Below are positions 36,292-45,077 of a DNA stretch of 60,985 bases, in pieces (position 1 is the first letter of the stretch; the number at the start of each line of letters is the position of its first letter). The stretch is from Planctomycetota bacterium (GTDB lineage Bacteria > Planctomycetota > Planctomycetia > Planctomycetales > Planctomycetaceae), in contig VGZH01000029.1 in the NCBI GenBank assembly GCA_016872645.1, positions 1 to 60,985 on the forward strand, read 5' to 3'. Both the position numbers and the translations under genes were made by a program. Under the pieces are notes generated by a model. The model was not told the DNA's origin. It searched no databases and worked only from the letters and a program-made list of their open reading frames with translations.

Positions 36292-36360
36292 AGTCGCCGA
36301 GTCACTCCGTGAATCGAACCTCCGGTCATGGAGTGGCCGGGCTACTTCGAGGAGAGCAGC

Positions 36361-36741
36361 ATGGGCTTCATTGACATCTCCAATTTTCAAACGATCGAGC
36401 CGGTACCCGGTTGCCGGATGCGGACGCCGTTCGGAAAAAATTTGATGCTGTCGCATCTCGAAATGGACGAGGGAGCCGAAGTGCCGCTGCACTCGCATCC
36501 GCACGAGCAAGGGGGCATGCTGATCCGCGGCACGCTGGAACTAACGATTGGCGATGAGACTCGGTTGTGTCAGCCGGGAGCGATGTTCCTGATCCCGCCG
36601 AATGTCAAACACCGAGCGGTCGCCGTCGGTGGCCCGTGCTTGGTGCTCGATGTTTTCAGCCCGGTGCGCGAAGACTACGCCGAACTTGTGAATCGTTACA
36701 TCCCCTCGGTTGATCCTCCGTCCGCCGACTCCCCGAGGTGA
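36361..36741 (+). CDS. Cupin protein, KdgF-like
   Basis: A protein of 126 residues from the ATG at 36361, with a good Shine-Dalgarno (gaggagag) upstream. The cupin metal site is intact: PLHSHPHEQGG (two His and Glu-adjacent ligands) and the second motif PPNVKHRAV with the last His. The HSHPHEQ form resembles KdgF, which linearises 4,5-unsaturated uronates released by pectate or alginate lyases before ketodeoxygluconate formation. It follows a KDG-kinase-like gene by 69 bases and precedes a secreted esterase by 3 bases. Confidence 0.82.
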   Translation: MGFIDISNFQTIEPVPGCRMRTPFGKNLMLSHLEMDEGAEVPLHSHPHEQGGMLIRGTLELTIGDETRLCQPGAMFLIPPNVKHRAVAVGGPCLVLDVFSPVREDYAELVNRYIPSVDPPSADSPR

Positions 36742-36744
36742 ACC

Positions 36745-37848
36745 ATGCCATTTCGAGCCGCATTCGCCGCCGTTGTGATTTCATTTCTGAGTTGGGGATT
36801 GCGTGCTCATTGCGATGAGCTTCCGACCCCTCGTTTGCCGCGCGACAAGCTGTTGGTTTATCGCGGCCCAAACAACGAGCAACTCCCAGTGAAGACTCCG
36901 GCCGATTGGCTCATACGCCGCGCGGAGATTCTGCAGGGGGCACAGTCGGTGATGGGCAAGCTGCCTGGGAAAGAGAAACGCTGTCCGCTTGACGCGAAGG
37001 TCGAGGAAGAGGTCGATTGCGGCAGCTATGTCCGAAGGTTCGTGACGTATGCGTCGGAACCGGGCTCCCGCGTCCCGGCGTATCTGTGTGTGCCGAAGAG
37101 TTTGCTCGGCGCCGACGGCAAGAAGGCTCCCGGCGTGTTGTGTCTGCACGGCACGGACAACGTGGTCGGTCACGGAGTGGTCGTCGGCTTGGGTGGGAAA
37201 CCGAATCGGCAATACGCCAGCGAACTTGCCGAGCGGGGCTTTGTGACGCTCGCACCGAATTACCCATTGCTTGCGAAGTATCAGCCGGACATCAAGTCGC
37301 TTGGCTGGGAGAGCGGGACGCTCAAAGCCGTGTGGGACAACATGCGCGGGCTGGACCTGCTCGATTCGTTGCCGTATGTGAAATCGGGTGCGTTCGGGAC
37401 GATCGGACATTCGCTGGGCGGGCACAATTCCGTGTACACGGCGTTCTTCGATGACCGGATCAAAGCGGTGGTGACGAGTTGCGGACTCGATTCTTATCTC
37501 GATTACTACGACGGCCATGAGAAGAACTGGTTTCCCGAAAAAGGTTGGTGTCAGACACGCTACATGCTAAAGTTGGCCGAGTATCGTGGCCGCTTGCAGC
37601 AGATACCGTTCGACTTTCATGAACTGGTCGGCTCGCTCGCCCCGCGGCAGGTACTGATCGTAGCGCCGCTCAAGGACTCGAACTTCCGACACGACAGCGT
37701 TGATCGCGTGGCTGCTGCCGCTCGTGAAGTGTTCAAGCTGTACGGCCACGAAGATCACTTGCGCGTCGAGCATCCCGACTGCGGCCACGACTTCCCGAAC
37801 GAGATGCGACAACTTGGTTACGAACTGTTTGATCGCGTACTGAAGTAA
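36745..37848 (+). CDS. Secreted alpha/beta hydrolase (acetyl-xylan-esterase-like)
   Basis: A protein of 367 residues with a signal peptide (about 1-24, ending LRAHCDE). The alpha/beta hydrolase core shows PGVLCLHGTD, the nucleophile elbow GHSLGGHNS, a late Asp in VAPLKDSNF and a His in HPDCGHDFP. Related planctomycete proteins are annotated as acetyl-xylan esterases or dienelactone-hydrolase-like. It begins 3 bases after the cupin stop, so it belongs to the same transcript, and deacetylating a uronate- or xylose-containing polymer fits that context. Confidence 0.85.
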   Translation: MPFRAAFAAVVISFLSWGLRAHCDELPTPRLPRDKLLVYRGPNNEQLPVKTPADWLIRRAEILQGAQSVMGKLPGKEKRCPLDAKVEEEVDCGSYVRRFVTYASEPGSRVPAYLCVPKSLLGADGKKAPGVLCLHGTDNVVGHGVVVGLGGKPNRQYASELAERGFVTLAPNYPLLAKYQPDIKSLGWESGTLKAVWDNMRGLDLLDSLPYVKSGAFGTIGHSLGGHNSVYTAFFDDRIKAVVTSCGLDSYLDYYDGHEKNWFPEKGWCQTRYMLKLAEYRGRLQQIPFDFHELVGSLAPRQVLIVAPLKDSNFRHDSVDRVAAAAREVFKLYGHEDHLRVEHPDCGHDFPNEMRQLGYELFDRVLK

Positions 37849-37891
37849 TACCTCTCGCGATTCGCCGACCTCAATTTTTCAGGAGTCTCAA

Positions 37892-38989
37892 ATGCCTTTG
37901 TCACGCCGTCAGTTTCTGACTACCGCTGCCGTGGGAACCGCCGCAATCGTTGCTGCTCCGGCCGTTGTCACCGCCAGCAAGACCGACAAGCCGCTGATCG
38001 TTGGCGAAGGGGAACATCGCTTCGAGGTGCAGCATGAGTGGCCGCAGCTTCCTGAGAAATACACCTGGCAAACAACGCACAACGTCGCGGTCGATCAGTC
38101 GGGCAACCTTTACGTCATTCACGAGGGACGTGCTGATCTGAAAGATCATCCATCGATCTTCGTGTTCGATCCTGAAGGCAAATTCGTTCGCGCGTTCGGT
38201 GCTCAGTTTCAAGGTGGTGGACACGGGATCGAAATTCGCAAAGAAGGGAGCGAAGAATTTCTTTACGTCTGTGCGTATCAGCATCTCAAGACGTTCGCCA
38301 AGATGGATCTCAAGGGTGGGATCATCTGGCAGCAGTACGCTCCGATGGAATCGGGAGTTTATGCGCCGGGTGAGAACACTCGGCCCGAAGACCGCCCGGA
38401 GCGAGATAAGGTTTGGGGGCCGAATCGATTTCTGCCGACCAACTTCGCGTTTCTTGATGACGGCGGCTTCCTGTTGATCGACGGTTACGGAGCCTCCTAC
38501 GTCCATCGCTACAACAAAGACGGCAAATGGCTGAACTGCTTTGGCGGCGTCGGCGACAGCGAAGGAAAGTTCCGGACTCCGCATGGAGTGTGGGTCGACA
38601 AGCGAGACGGGCGGACGCCCTCAATCGTCGTCTGCGATCGTGCGCATCACACGTTGCAGTACTTCACGATGGAAGGCAAATATCTCGAAACGATCAAAGG
38701 CTTCGGCTTACCCGCCAATGCCGAGACTTGGAAGAACCTCCTCTGCATTCCTGAACTGCACGCGCGCGTCACGCTGCTCAACGAAAAGAACGAAGTGGTC
38801 GCCCGGTTGGGTGAGGATGTGGCTCGCATCACCGCAAAGGACGGCGGACAGATTCGCGGCGACAAGTCGAAGTGGCTCGACGGCAAGTTCGTGCATCCAC
38901 ATGACGCTTGCTTCGGAGCGGACGGCAGCATCTTCGTCGCCGAGTGGGTCGGGACCGGTCGCGTGTCAAAGTTGAAAAGGTTGGGATAA
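37892..38989 (+). CDS. Tat-exported NHL/six-bladed beta-propeller protein
   Basis: A protein of 365 residues. A Tat signal (SRRQFLTTAAVGTAAIVAAPAVVTA) is followed by NHL-like repeats (HNVAVDQSGNLYVIHEG, GKFRTPHGVWVDKRDG, VHPHDACFGADGSIFVAEW). Relatives include peptidyl-alpha-hydroxyglycine amidating lyase-like and SMP-30-like propellers. No catalytic assignment is safe. It is the last gene of the oxidoreductase-kinase-cupin-esterase run and is followed by a terminator-like hairpin at 39007. Confidence 0.88.
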   Translation: MPLSRRQFLTTAAVGTAAIVAAPAVVTASKTDKPLIVGEGEHRFEVQHEWPQLPEKYTWQTTHNVAVDQSGNLYVIHEGRADLKDHPSIFVFDPEGKFVRAFGAQFQGGGHGIEIRKEGSEEFLYVCAYQHLKTFAKMDLKGGIIWQQYAPMESGVYAPGENTRPEDRPERDKVWGPNRFLPTNFAFLDDGGFLLIDGYGASYVHRYNKDGKWLNCFGGVGDSEGKFRTPHGVWVDKRDGRTPSIVVCDRAHHTLQYFTMEGKYLETIKGFGLPANAETWKNLLCIPELHARVTLLNEKNEVVARLGEDVARITAKDGGQIRGDKSKWLDGKFVHPHDACFGADGSIFVAEWVGTGRVSKLKRLG

Positions 38990-39006
38990 CAGCCAACAGC
39001 TTTCAG

Positions 39007-39040
39007 CCCACAGCCATCAGCCGGCTGAAGCTGTGGGTTA
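39007..39040 (+). terminator. Terminator-like hairpin after the five-gene run
   Basis: Arms CCCACAGC (39007-39014) and GCTGTGGG (39030-39037) enclose an inner self-complementary AGCCGGCT (39019-39026), and the sequence continues into a T-rich stretch (ttattat). It starts 18 bases after the propeller gene stop. The upstream bases repeat a cagcc(a/c)acagc-like pattern. Confidence 0.55.
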
Positions 39041-39065
39041 TTATCACAAAACCAGCGGGCCAATC

Positions 39066-39418
39066 ATGCGAAACCACAAGAATCTCATGGTTTGGGAAGA
39101 TCTCATCCGCGTATTGGTTTGCCGCTACCGTTTCACCGCTTCGCTTCCTGGCAAAGATCGATTCACCTTGGGGACCGAGTTCAAACGTCAAGCGGTTTGA
39201 GTTCGGACGAAAGTGGTCGCTGCCGGTAGGATCGAATCACCCGTGGATTCCGTCTAAGTTCTCGATGCGGCCTATCAAGGACTCAAGGAGATCAGGTCTG
39301 GCATCGAATTCGCCGTCGAGCTGGGCATGCCGAAGCCCGAACTCGTGGGCGATCCGCTCAATTTTCTCGATCGGTTGGCGGGGGCCGTGTTTTCGTGTCG
39401 GCGGTCGATGCCATAGCG
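39066..39418 (+). pseudogene. Remnant of a four-helix-bundle (S23/IVP-type) protein
   Basis: The ATG at 39066 opens a 44-codon frame reading MRNHKNLMVWEDLIRVLV... and DRFTLGTEFKRQAV, the typical start of four-helix-bundle proteins (TIGR02436, 23S rRNA intervening-sequence protein family). It stops at 39198-39200. The expected next helix (SIPSNIAEG) is not found; a frame near 39258-39418 ([22 protein letters not shown]) may be a degraded later part. The 500 bases between the propeller gene and peroxiredoxin hold nothing else recognisable apart from the hairpin at 39007. It is most likely a decayed gene. Confidence 0.55.
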
Positions 39419-39490
39419 TTGCACTTCGCGGCGCGAGCAACACAATACGGTGACTGTTTCCCTCACTCTTCTGGATTTGGAGAATGCCAA

Positions 39491-40081
39491 GTGTCGAATC
39501 TCGTTCAAAAAGCGGCCCCCGATTTTAATGCTCAGGTTGTGGATGGCGGTCAATTCCGTCCGTTGAAGTTGTCGGATCTGCAGGGCAAGTACGTTGTCCT
39601 CTTTTTCTACCCGTTGGACTTCACGTTCGTCTGTCCGACGGAGATCACGGCCTTCAGCGACAAGGTCGATGAGTTTGCCAAGCGGAATTGCCAGGTCATC
39701 GGCGTGTCGGTCGATAGCCATTACTCGCACCTGGCTTGGACCCAGGTGCCGCGCGATAAAGGTGGACTTGGCGACATCAAGTACCCGCTTGTTGCTGACC
39801 TGACCAAGTCGATCGCTCGTGATTACGGCGTGCTGATCGAAGGAGCGGGTATCGCTCTACGTGGCTTGTTCCTCATCGACAAGGCGGGAATCGTCCGCCA
39901 TCAAGTCGTCAACGACTTGCCGCTGGGCCGCAACGTGGACGAGGCGATCCGGATGCTCGACGCCTTGCAGTTCTTTGAGGCCAACGGCGAAGTCTGCCCG
40001 GCGAACTGGAAACCCGGTTCCGCGTCGATGAAGCCCGACCCGAAGGGGAGCCAGGAGTATTTCTCGAAGTGCGCGAAGTAG
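39491..40081 (+). CDS. Typical 2-Cys peroxiredoxin (AhpC/Prx1 type)
   Basis: A protein of 196 residues from the GTG at 39491, preceded by TGGAGAA at the right distance; a longer frame upstream has no family match. The peroxidatic Cys is C48 in DFTFVCPTE and the resolving Cys is about C169 in GEVCPANW, the arrangement of typical 2-Cys enzymes. The enzyme reduces H2O2 and organic hydroperoxides in the cytoplasm, recycled by AhpF or thioredoxin. It is followed by a strong GC hairpin, so it is probably a single-gene transcript. Confidence 0.95.
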   Translation: MSNLVQKAAPDFNAQVVDGGQFRPLKLSDLQGKYVVLFFYPLDFTFVCPTEITAFSDKVDEFAKRNCQVIGVSVDSHYSHLAWTQVPRDKGGLGDIKYPLVADLTKSIARDYGVLIEGAGIALRGLFLIDKAGIVRHQVVNDLPLGRNVDEAIRMLDALQFFEANGEVCPANWKPGSASMKPDPKGSQEYFSKCAK

Positions 40082-40104
40082 TCACACCAACACACTCAGG
40101 CGAG

Positions 40105-40130
40105 CGGGGGGCATCTGCCCCCCGATTCGT
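40105..40130 (+). terminator. Intrinsic terminator after the peroxiredoxin gene
   Basis: CGGGGGGC (40105-40112) and GCCCCCCG (40117-40124) form a perfect 8-bp GC stem with a four-base loop, followed by attcgttt. It lies 24 bases after the peroxiredoxin stop. Confidence 0.6.
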
Positions 40131-40193
40131 TTCAGGTGGAGCAACGTTCGACCGGGGGGCTGACGTCTTCCCGCTCGCCAAGGCAAATGTGCC

Positions 40194-41906
40194 ATGCAAA
40201 ACGTCGAGATCGCACGCCTCTTTGAGGAACTCGCCGACCTGCTGGAGTTGGATGGCGCGAATCCGTTCCGCGTGCGAGCGTATCGCAATGCGTCTCGGAC
40301 TCTGGAAGCGTTGTCGGCGGATGTCGCCACAATCGTCGGACGCGATCCGGGCGAGTTGCAGCAACTCGAAGGAATTGGCAAAGACCTCGCGGACAAGATC
40401 GTCGTCATCGTCCGCACTGGTGCGCTGCCGCAGTTGGAAGAGTTGAAAACGAAACTTCCGCCCGGCGTCGTGCAGATGCTGCGCATTCCGGGGCTCGGTC
40501 CGAAGAAGGTCGCCGCGCTCTTCAAAGAATTGGGTCTCCAAACGCTCGACAGCTTAAAACAAGCGGCCGAGCAAGGTCGCATCGCGGAGCTGAAAGGCTT
40601 CGGGAAGAAGACCGAGCAGTCGATTCTCGAAGGACTCGCCCTCGCGACCGAAGCCAGTCAGCGTGTTTTCCTCGCCGACGCGAAGGCCGAAGCGGATGCG
40701 ATCGTCGCCGATTTGCAGAAGCTCGGCAGCATCACGCAAGCCACTGTCGCCGGAAGTTGCCGACGACGCAAAGAGACGGTCGGCGATCTCGATGTGCTGG
40801 TCACGTCAATCGACTACAACGCGGCGATGGATCGGCTGGCAGCGAATCCGTTGGTGGTGAAGGTGCTCGCTCGCGGCGATACCAAGCAGCGTGTGCGGTT
40901 GAAGTCCGGCTTGGAACTTGATCTGCGAGTTGTCCCTGACGAATCGTTCGGCGCAGCCTCGCAGTACTTCACCGGCTCGAAAGAGCACAACATCGTCATT
41001 CGGCGACGTGCTCAGGAGCGCGGCTTGAAGCTCAACGAGTACGGCCTTTTTCGCGGAGACGAACTGGTTGCGAGCCGCACCGAGGAAGAGGTCTACGCAG
41101 CCGTCGATCTGCCCTGGATTCCGCCGGAACTGCGGGAAAATCGCGGCGAGATCGAGCTCGCGGAGCAAGGCAATCTGCCGAAGCTGATTGAACTCGGAGA
41201 CATTCGCGGCGATTTGCACATGCACACGACAGCGACCGACGGCATGAACTCGATCCGCGAGATGGCCGAAGCCGCCAAGGCGCGCGGCCTGAAGTACATC
41301 GCGATCACCGATCACTCGAAACGAGTCACGATGGCCAACGGACTCGACGCCGAACGACTGCGAGCGCACTGGAAAGCGATCGACCAAGTACGAGGCGAAG
41401 TGAGCGGCATCGAAATCCTCAAAGGGATCGAGTGCGACATCCTCGAAGACGCAACGCTGGATCTGTCCGACGACGTACTGGCCGAGGCCGATTGGGTACT
41501 TGCCGTCTTACATTACGGACTCAAACAACCGCGTGAGCAGATCGACAAGCGGTTGCTGAATGCGATCCGCAATCCGCACGTCGATGCCATCGGCCATCTA
41601 ACCGGCCGCTTGGTCAATCAGCGACCGGGAGCCGATGTGACGTTTGAAAATGTTCTCAAAGCGGCCGCCGATCATGGAACCTGGTTAGAGATCAACGCAC
41701 ATCCCAGCCGGCTCGACCTGGACGACATCCACGCCGCCGCCGCAAAGGACCGAGGCATTCCGATTGTCATCAACACCGACGCTCACAGTACAGCCGGCTT
41801 CGACGTCATGCAGTATGGAATCTTTCAAGCCCGACGCGCGGGGCTAGAAGCGAACGATGTTGCGAACACTCGAACTTTCAGAGACTTTCAAGAGCTGCTC
41901 GGTTGA
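40194..41906 (+). CDS. polX: DNA polymerase X family protein with PHP domain
   Basis: A protein of 570 residues, the usual length for bacterial PolX. The N-terminal helix-hairpin-helix region ([23 protein letters not shown]) binds DNA. The polymerase palm has [17 protein letters not shown] with its catalytic carboxylates, and a further Asp in ELDLRVV. The C-terminal PHP domain begins [12 protein letters not shown] with metal-binding His/Asp residues and ends near NTDAHST; it gives Mn2+-dependent 3'-5' exonuclease activity. It acts in base-excision and gap-filling repair. The start ATG at 40194 gives the family N-terminus [18 protein letters not shown]. Confidence 0.96.
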   Translation: MQNVEIARLFEELADLLELDGANPFRVRAYRNASRTLEALSADVATIVGRDPGELQQLEGIGKDLADKIVVIVRTGALPQLEELKTKLPPGVVQMLRIPGLGPKKVAALFKELGLQTLDSLKQAAEQGRIAELKGFGKKTEQSILEGLALATEASQRVFLADAKAEADAIVADLQKLGSITQATVAGSCRRRKETVGDLDVLVTSIDYNAAMDRLAANPLVVKVLARGDTKQRVRLKSGLELDLRVVPDESFGAASQYFTGSKEHNIVIRRRAQERGLKLNEYGLFRGDELVASRTEEEVYAAVDLPWIPPELRENRGEIELAEQGNLPKLIELGDIRGDLHMHTTATDGMNSIREMAEAAKARGLKYIAITDHSKRVTMANGLDAERLRAHWKAIDQVRGEVSGIEILKGIECDILEDATLDLSDDVLAEADWVLAVLHYGLKQPREQIDKRLLNAIRNPHVDAIGHLTGRLVNQRPGADVTFENVLKAAADHGTWLEINAHPSRLDLDDIHAAAAKDRGIPIVINTDAHSTAGFDVMQYGIFQARRAGLEANDVANTRTFRDFQELLG

Positions 41907-41990
41907 GGTGCCGGCTTTCGGCCGGATGCCGTGAGCCGATGGCCGACAGCCGTTATCACACTTTTTATTTCTCTCGCCGGAGACATCCCA

Positions 41991-43106
41991 ATGGACTCGC
42001 GATATCGCATCGCCGACACCAGCCAGATCATCACCCCTGCATTAGTCGTGTTTCGGGAATTGCTGGAAGACAACCTGCGGCGGATGATCGAGATCGCCAA
42101 ACGGCCGGAACGGCTGCGTCCGCACTGCAAAACACATAAGACGCGCGAGATTGCTCGCATGGAATTGGAACTCGGCATCGTCAAGCACAAGTGCGCGACG
42201 TTCGCCGAGGCCGAGATGCTGGCCAGCGTCGGCATCAAAGACATCTTTCTGGCCTACAACCTCGTCGGCCCGAACGTGCGGCGCGCTGTTGAGTTCGTGA
42301 AACAGTTTCCAGAAGTGACACTGTCCGTCACGGCGGATCATCCGCGCGGCATCGCTTCACTGGGTGAAGCGCTGGACACGGCCGGATGTCGAGTTGACGT
42401 GCTGTTGGACATCAACGTCGGGCAGCATCGGACGGGCGTCCCGGTCGGCTCGCATGCGGCCGAGTTGTATCGCCAGATCGCGGCGACTCGCGGACTGAAT
42501 CCGGGTGGCTTTCACGTTTACGACGGACATCAACATCAGCTCTCGCGAGACGAACGCCGAGTCGCCGTCCTGGCGGAATTCGACAAGGTGCGAGCGTTTC
42601 GTGACAACTTGGTCGCGTCGGGACAAACGGTGCCGCGCATGGTCTGCGGAGGCACAGCCTCGTTTCCGATCTACGCCGAGATCGACGACCCGACGATCGA
42701 GCTCAGCCCCGGTACTTGTGTGCTCAACGACGTTGGCTACTCGGAGCACTTTCCCGATCTGGTTTTTCCCCCCGCTGCTGTGATGCTGACGCGAGTCGTC
42801 AGCCGTCCGGCCGCCGATCGAATCACTCTGGACCTCGGTTACAAAGCAGTCGCGTCTGATCCTCCGGCTGGGCAGCGCGTGATGTTTCCCGACCTGCCCG
42901 ATGCCAAGCAAGTCCTGCAAAACGAAGAACACCTCGTGTTGCAGACGTCTCGCGCGAACGAATTTCAACCAGGAGACGAACTGCTGGCGATTCCGCGTCA
43001 TGTCTGCCCGACGAGTGCTTTGCATCGAGCGATCTTCGTGATCGCGGGGGGCGAGCTTGTCGATCAATGGGAAGTCGCCTCGCGCGATCGTTGGCTGACG
43101 ATTTGA
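41991..43106 (+). CDS. D-threonine aldolase-like, PLP-dependent alanine-racemase-fold protein
   Basis: A protein of 371 residues from the ATG at 41991. The alanine racemase N-terminal barrel carries the PLP Lys in RPHCKTHKT. The C-terminal beta domain ends with the metal-binding pattern HVCPTSALH, the H-x-C signature of D-threonine/D-serine dehydratase-type enzymes, where His and Cys hold a divalent metal. The likely reaction is cleavage of D-threonine to glycine and acetaldehyde, or D-serine dehydration; these cannot be separated here. The preceding 80 bases contain short GC palindromes (41905-41950). Confidence 0.88.
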   Translation: MDSRYRIADTSQIITPALVVFRELLEDNLRRMIEIAKRPERLRPHCKTHKTREIARMELELGIVKHKCATFAEAEMLASVGIKDIFLAYNLVGPNVRRAVEFVKQFPEVTLSVTADHPRGIASLGEALDTAGCRVDVLLDINVGQHRTGVPVGSHAAELYRQIAATRGLNPGGFHVYDGHQHQLSRDERRVAVLAEFDKVRAFRDNLVASGQTVPRMVCGGTASFPIYAEIDDPTIELSPGTCVLNDVGYSEHFPDLVFPPAAVMLTRVVSRPAADRITLDLGYKAVASDPPAGQRVMFPDLPDAKQVLQNEEHLVLQTSRANEFQPGDELLAIPRHVCPTSALHRAIFVIAGGELVDQWEVASRDRWLTI

Positions 43107-43261
43107 GCAATGACTGAAACTGTGCCGTCTGCCGAATGAAGTCGCTTCGAGTTATCTCTTGATCTCCAAATCCCGCTTCACCACCACGAGCATCTCGTCT
43201 TGACGACCAGTTGCCCGCGAGTCGTTGCGGCCGAGCATCTGCCTGAAACGCCCTTTGGGGG

Positions 43262-44917
43262 TCACTTCAATTCCTTGATGCGGATGCGGCGGTACTCCAT
43301 CTGGCCGCGGTCAGCTTCGAGACCGATGGGGCCGGTGGTCGGCAGTTCGTTGGGGAATTTCAACTCTTCGCCGTTGCAGGTACAGGTGGCGACTTTACCT
43401 TTGACGATGACTTCGATCTCGTTCCAGTCTTGTGGCTTGTACTTTTTCAAGTCCTTGTACGGGCCGGCGACCAGGTAGTCGCGACATTGAAGCTGCGGCT
43501 TGCGAAGGAAAATACCGCTGTCGGCGTTCACTTCGGCGCGAAACTCCAGCTTCAAGTGGAAGTCGTGCGGGAACTCGCGCGTGGTCCACATCTGAGCCAG
43601 GCCCTTGCCCGGATTTACAACGATATGACCGTCACGAGCGGAGTAACGGCCATCGCTGGCGTCTTTCTGGCCTTTAAACTCGGGGCCGTTGGCGTAGTGC
43701 CAGCCGGTCAGATCGGTCCCATTGAGCAGCATCTCGAAGCCCGGCTCCAGCACAAACGCGCTCTCGGTTTGAGACGGCAGGACCATGATGCAGGAGGGAC
43801 TGGTGATCGCGATCGGTTCACCGACAGATTTCAAACCGCCGGTCTGCGAGTCGATCCGAAACGTCACGACGTTATTTCCCGGCATGTTCGCGCACAGCAG
43901 CAGTTCACCACCGGGCATGATCGCCAGGTTTTGCGGACCCTTGCCAAGGCTTGGTTCAATGCCGATCAGCGTCAGCTTTCCATCGTCACCAATGCGGTAA
44001 GCGGCGATGCTGTCGTGCCCGCGATTCGTGCCGTACAGGAAACGGCCGTTCGGTGTGATCTTTAAATCGGCGCAGTGGCTTGTTCCTTTGAAGTCGGGCG
44101 GAACGGTCGAAATGGTTTGTTTCTCAGTGAGCTTGCCCGCTTGAGAGTCGTAGTCAAACACAGTCACCGAATTGCTGAGTTCGTTGATGACGTAGACTCG
44201 TTTGCCGTTCGGGTGAAACGTCAGATGCCGAGGCCCGGCTCCCGCGGGTGATTTGGCGAACGGCGGATCGTTGGGAGTCAGTTTCGACGTCTTCGCATCC
44301 AGCCGGTAGCTGAGCACTTGATCGAGTCCCAAATCTGCCGCGAACACGAACCGATTGTCCGGGCTGACGACGATACAGTGCGCGTGCGGTTCCTTCTGCC
44401 GAGCGGGATCGACGCTGGATCCGGTGTGCTGCACGAAGGACGCCGCCTCGCCGAGCGAACCATCCGCCTGCACCGGCAGCGACGCGACGCTGCCGCTGGA
44501 ATAGTTGGCAACGAACACCGACTTGCCCATCGCGTCGACATCCAGAGAGCAGGCCGCTGTGCCGCGTGCCGATTGGCGATTGAGCAGTTTCAGTTTTCCC
44601 GTGCGTCCCTCAATCTGGTACGCGGCCACTTCTTCGTGGTCTTTGCCGCCGAAGTTTTTCGCGTGGATCGAGTACAGAAATTTCTGGTCTTTCGAGACCG
44701 CCAGGAAAAACGGATTCTCGACGCCGGTTGTCTGATGCCGCGGTCTGAGCTGGCCGGACTTCGAATTCCCCTCGAAAGCGTGAATGGCTCCTTTGTCCCC
44801 GGCTGCGAAGGACGAAATGAAGACCAATGGTTCGTCGGCGATGACTGTCGGAGTGAAGTGGCTCAACATCGCACCTGCCAAAAGAGGAAATAAGGATCTC
44901 ACAACGTGAAAGTTCAT
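43262..44917 (-). CDS. Secreted lactonase (beta-propeller) fused to a DUF1080 domain
   Basis: A protein of 551 residues with a signal peptide (about 1-27). Residues about 30-365 form a seven-bladed propeller of the 6-phosphogluconolactonase/YbhE type (EPHAHCIVVSPDNRFVFAADLGLDQ, GAGPRHLTFHPNGKRVYVINE). Residues about 372-551 are a DUF1080 / 3-keto-disaccharide hydrolase domain (FEMLLNGTDLTGWHYANG, GIFLRKPQ, WNEIEVIVKGKVATCTCNGE, EYRRIRIKELK). The pairing suggests oxidised sugars (lactones and 3-keto sugars) handled by one exported polypeptide. An overlapping short frame (43156-43266, minus) follows the stop. Confidence 0.9.
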   Translation of the reverse strand: MNFHVVRSLFPLLAGAMLSHFTPTVIADEPLVFISSFAAGDKGAIHAFEGNSKSGQLRPRHQTTGVENPFFLAVSKDQKFLYSIHAKNFGGKDHEEVAAYQIEGRTGKLKLLNRQSARGTAACSLDVDAMGKSVFVANYSSGSVASLPVQADGSLGEAASFVQHTGSSVDPARQKEPHAHCIVVSPDNRFVFAADLGLDQVLSYRLDAKTSKLTPNDPPFAKSPAGAGPRHLTFHPNGKRVYVINELSNSVTVFDYDSQAGKLTEKQTISTVPPDFKGTSHCADLKITPNGRFLYGTNRGHDSIAAYRIGDDGKLTLIGIEPSLGKGPQNLAIMPGGELLLCANMPGNNVVTFRIDSQTGGLKSVGEPIAITSPSCIMVLPSQTESAFVLEPGFEMLLNGTDLTGWHYANGPEFKGQKDASDGRYSARDGHIVVNPGKGLAQMWTTREFPHDFHLKLEFRAEVNADSGIFLRKPQLQCRDYLVAGPYKDLKKYKPQDWNEIEVIVKGKVATCTCNGEELKFPNELPTTGPIGLEADRGQMEYRRIRIKELK

Positions 44918-45006
44918 GGGTCGCTCCCGCTCGATGAATAGTTGCGTGGTGAAAATCGTCCGCTCCAGCGAAGCGGCACGGTAGAAAGTCGAGCGCCGCG
45001 CATCAA

Positions 45007-45068
45007 CCAGTACGACGCGCCAGCGAGTGGTTAAATCTTCGAGACCACTCGCTGGCTCGTCGTGCTGG
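45007..45068. repeat. Long inverted repeat, 25-base arms
   Basis: Arms 45007-45031 and 45044-45068 match at 23 of 25 positions around a 12-base AT-richer loop (taaatcttcgag). It lies between the flavoprotein gene stop (45078, minus) and the lactonase fusion start (44917, minus). It could terminate the sulfatase-flavoprotein transcript or be a mobile palindromic element; the stem is much longer than a usual terminator. Confidence 0.65.
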
Positions 45069-45077
45069 AATCGCAGG

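Noticed and set aside
36305-36335. tRNA T-arm-like sequence (ggttcgatt on the minus strand)
   Set aside because: The flanking bases do not pair into a T-stem and no acceptor, D- or anticodon arms are found.
39198-39200. TGA in the four-helix-bundle remnant as a recoding site
   Set aside because: The sequence after the TGA does not continue the family pattern, and another stop (TAA) follows soon.
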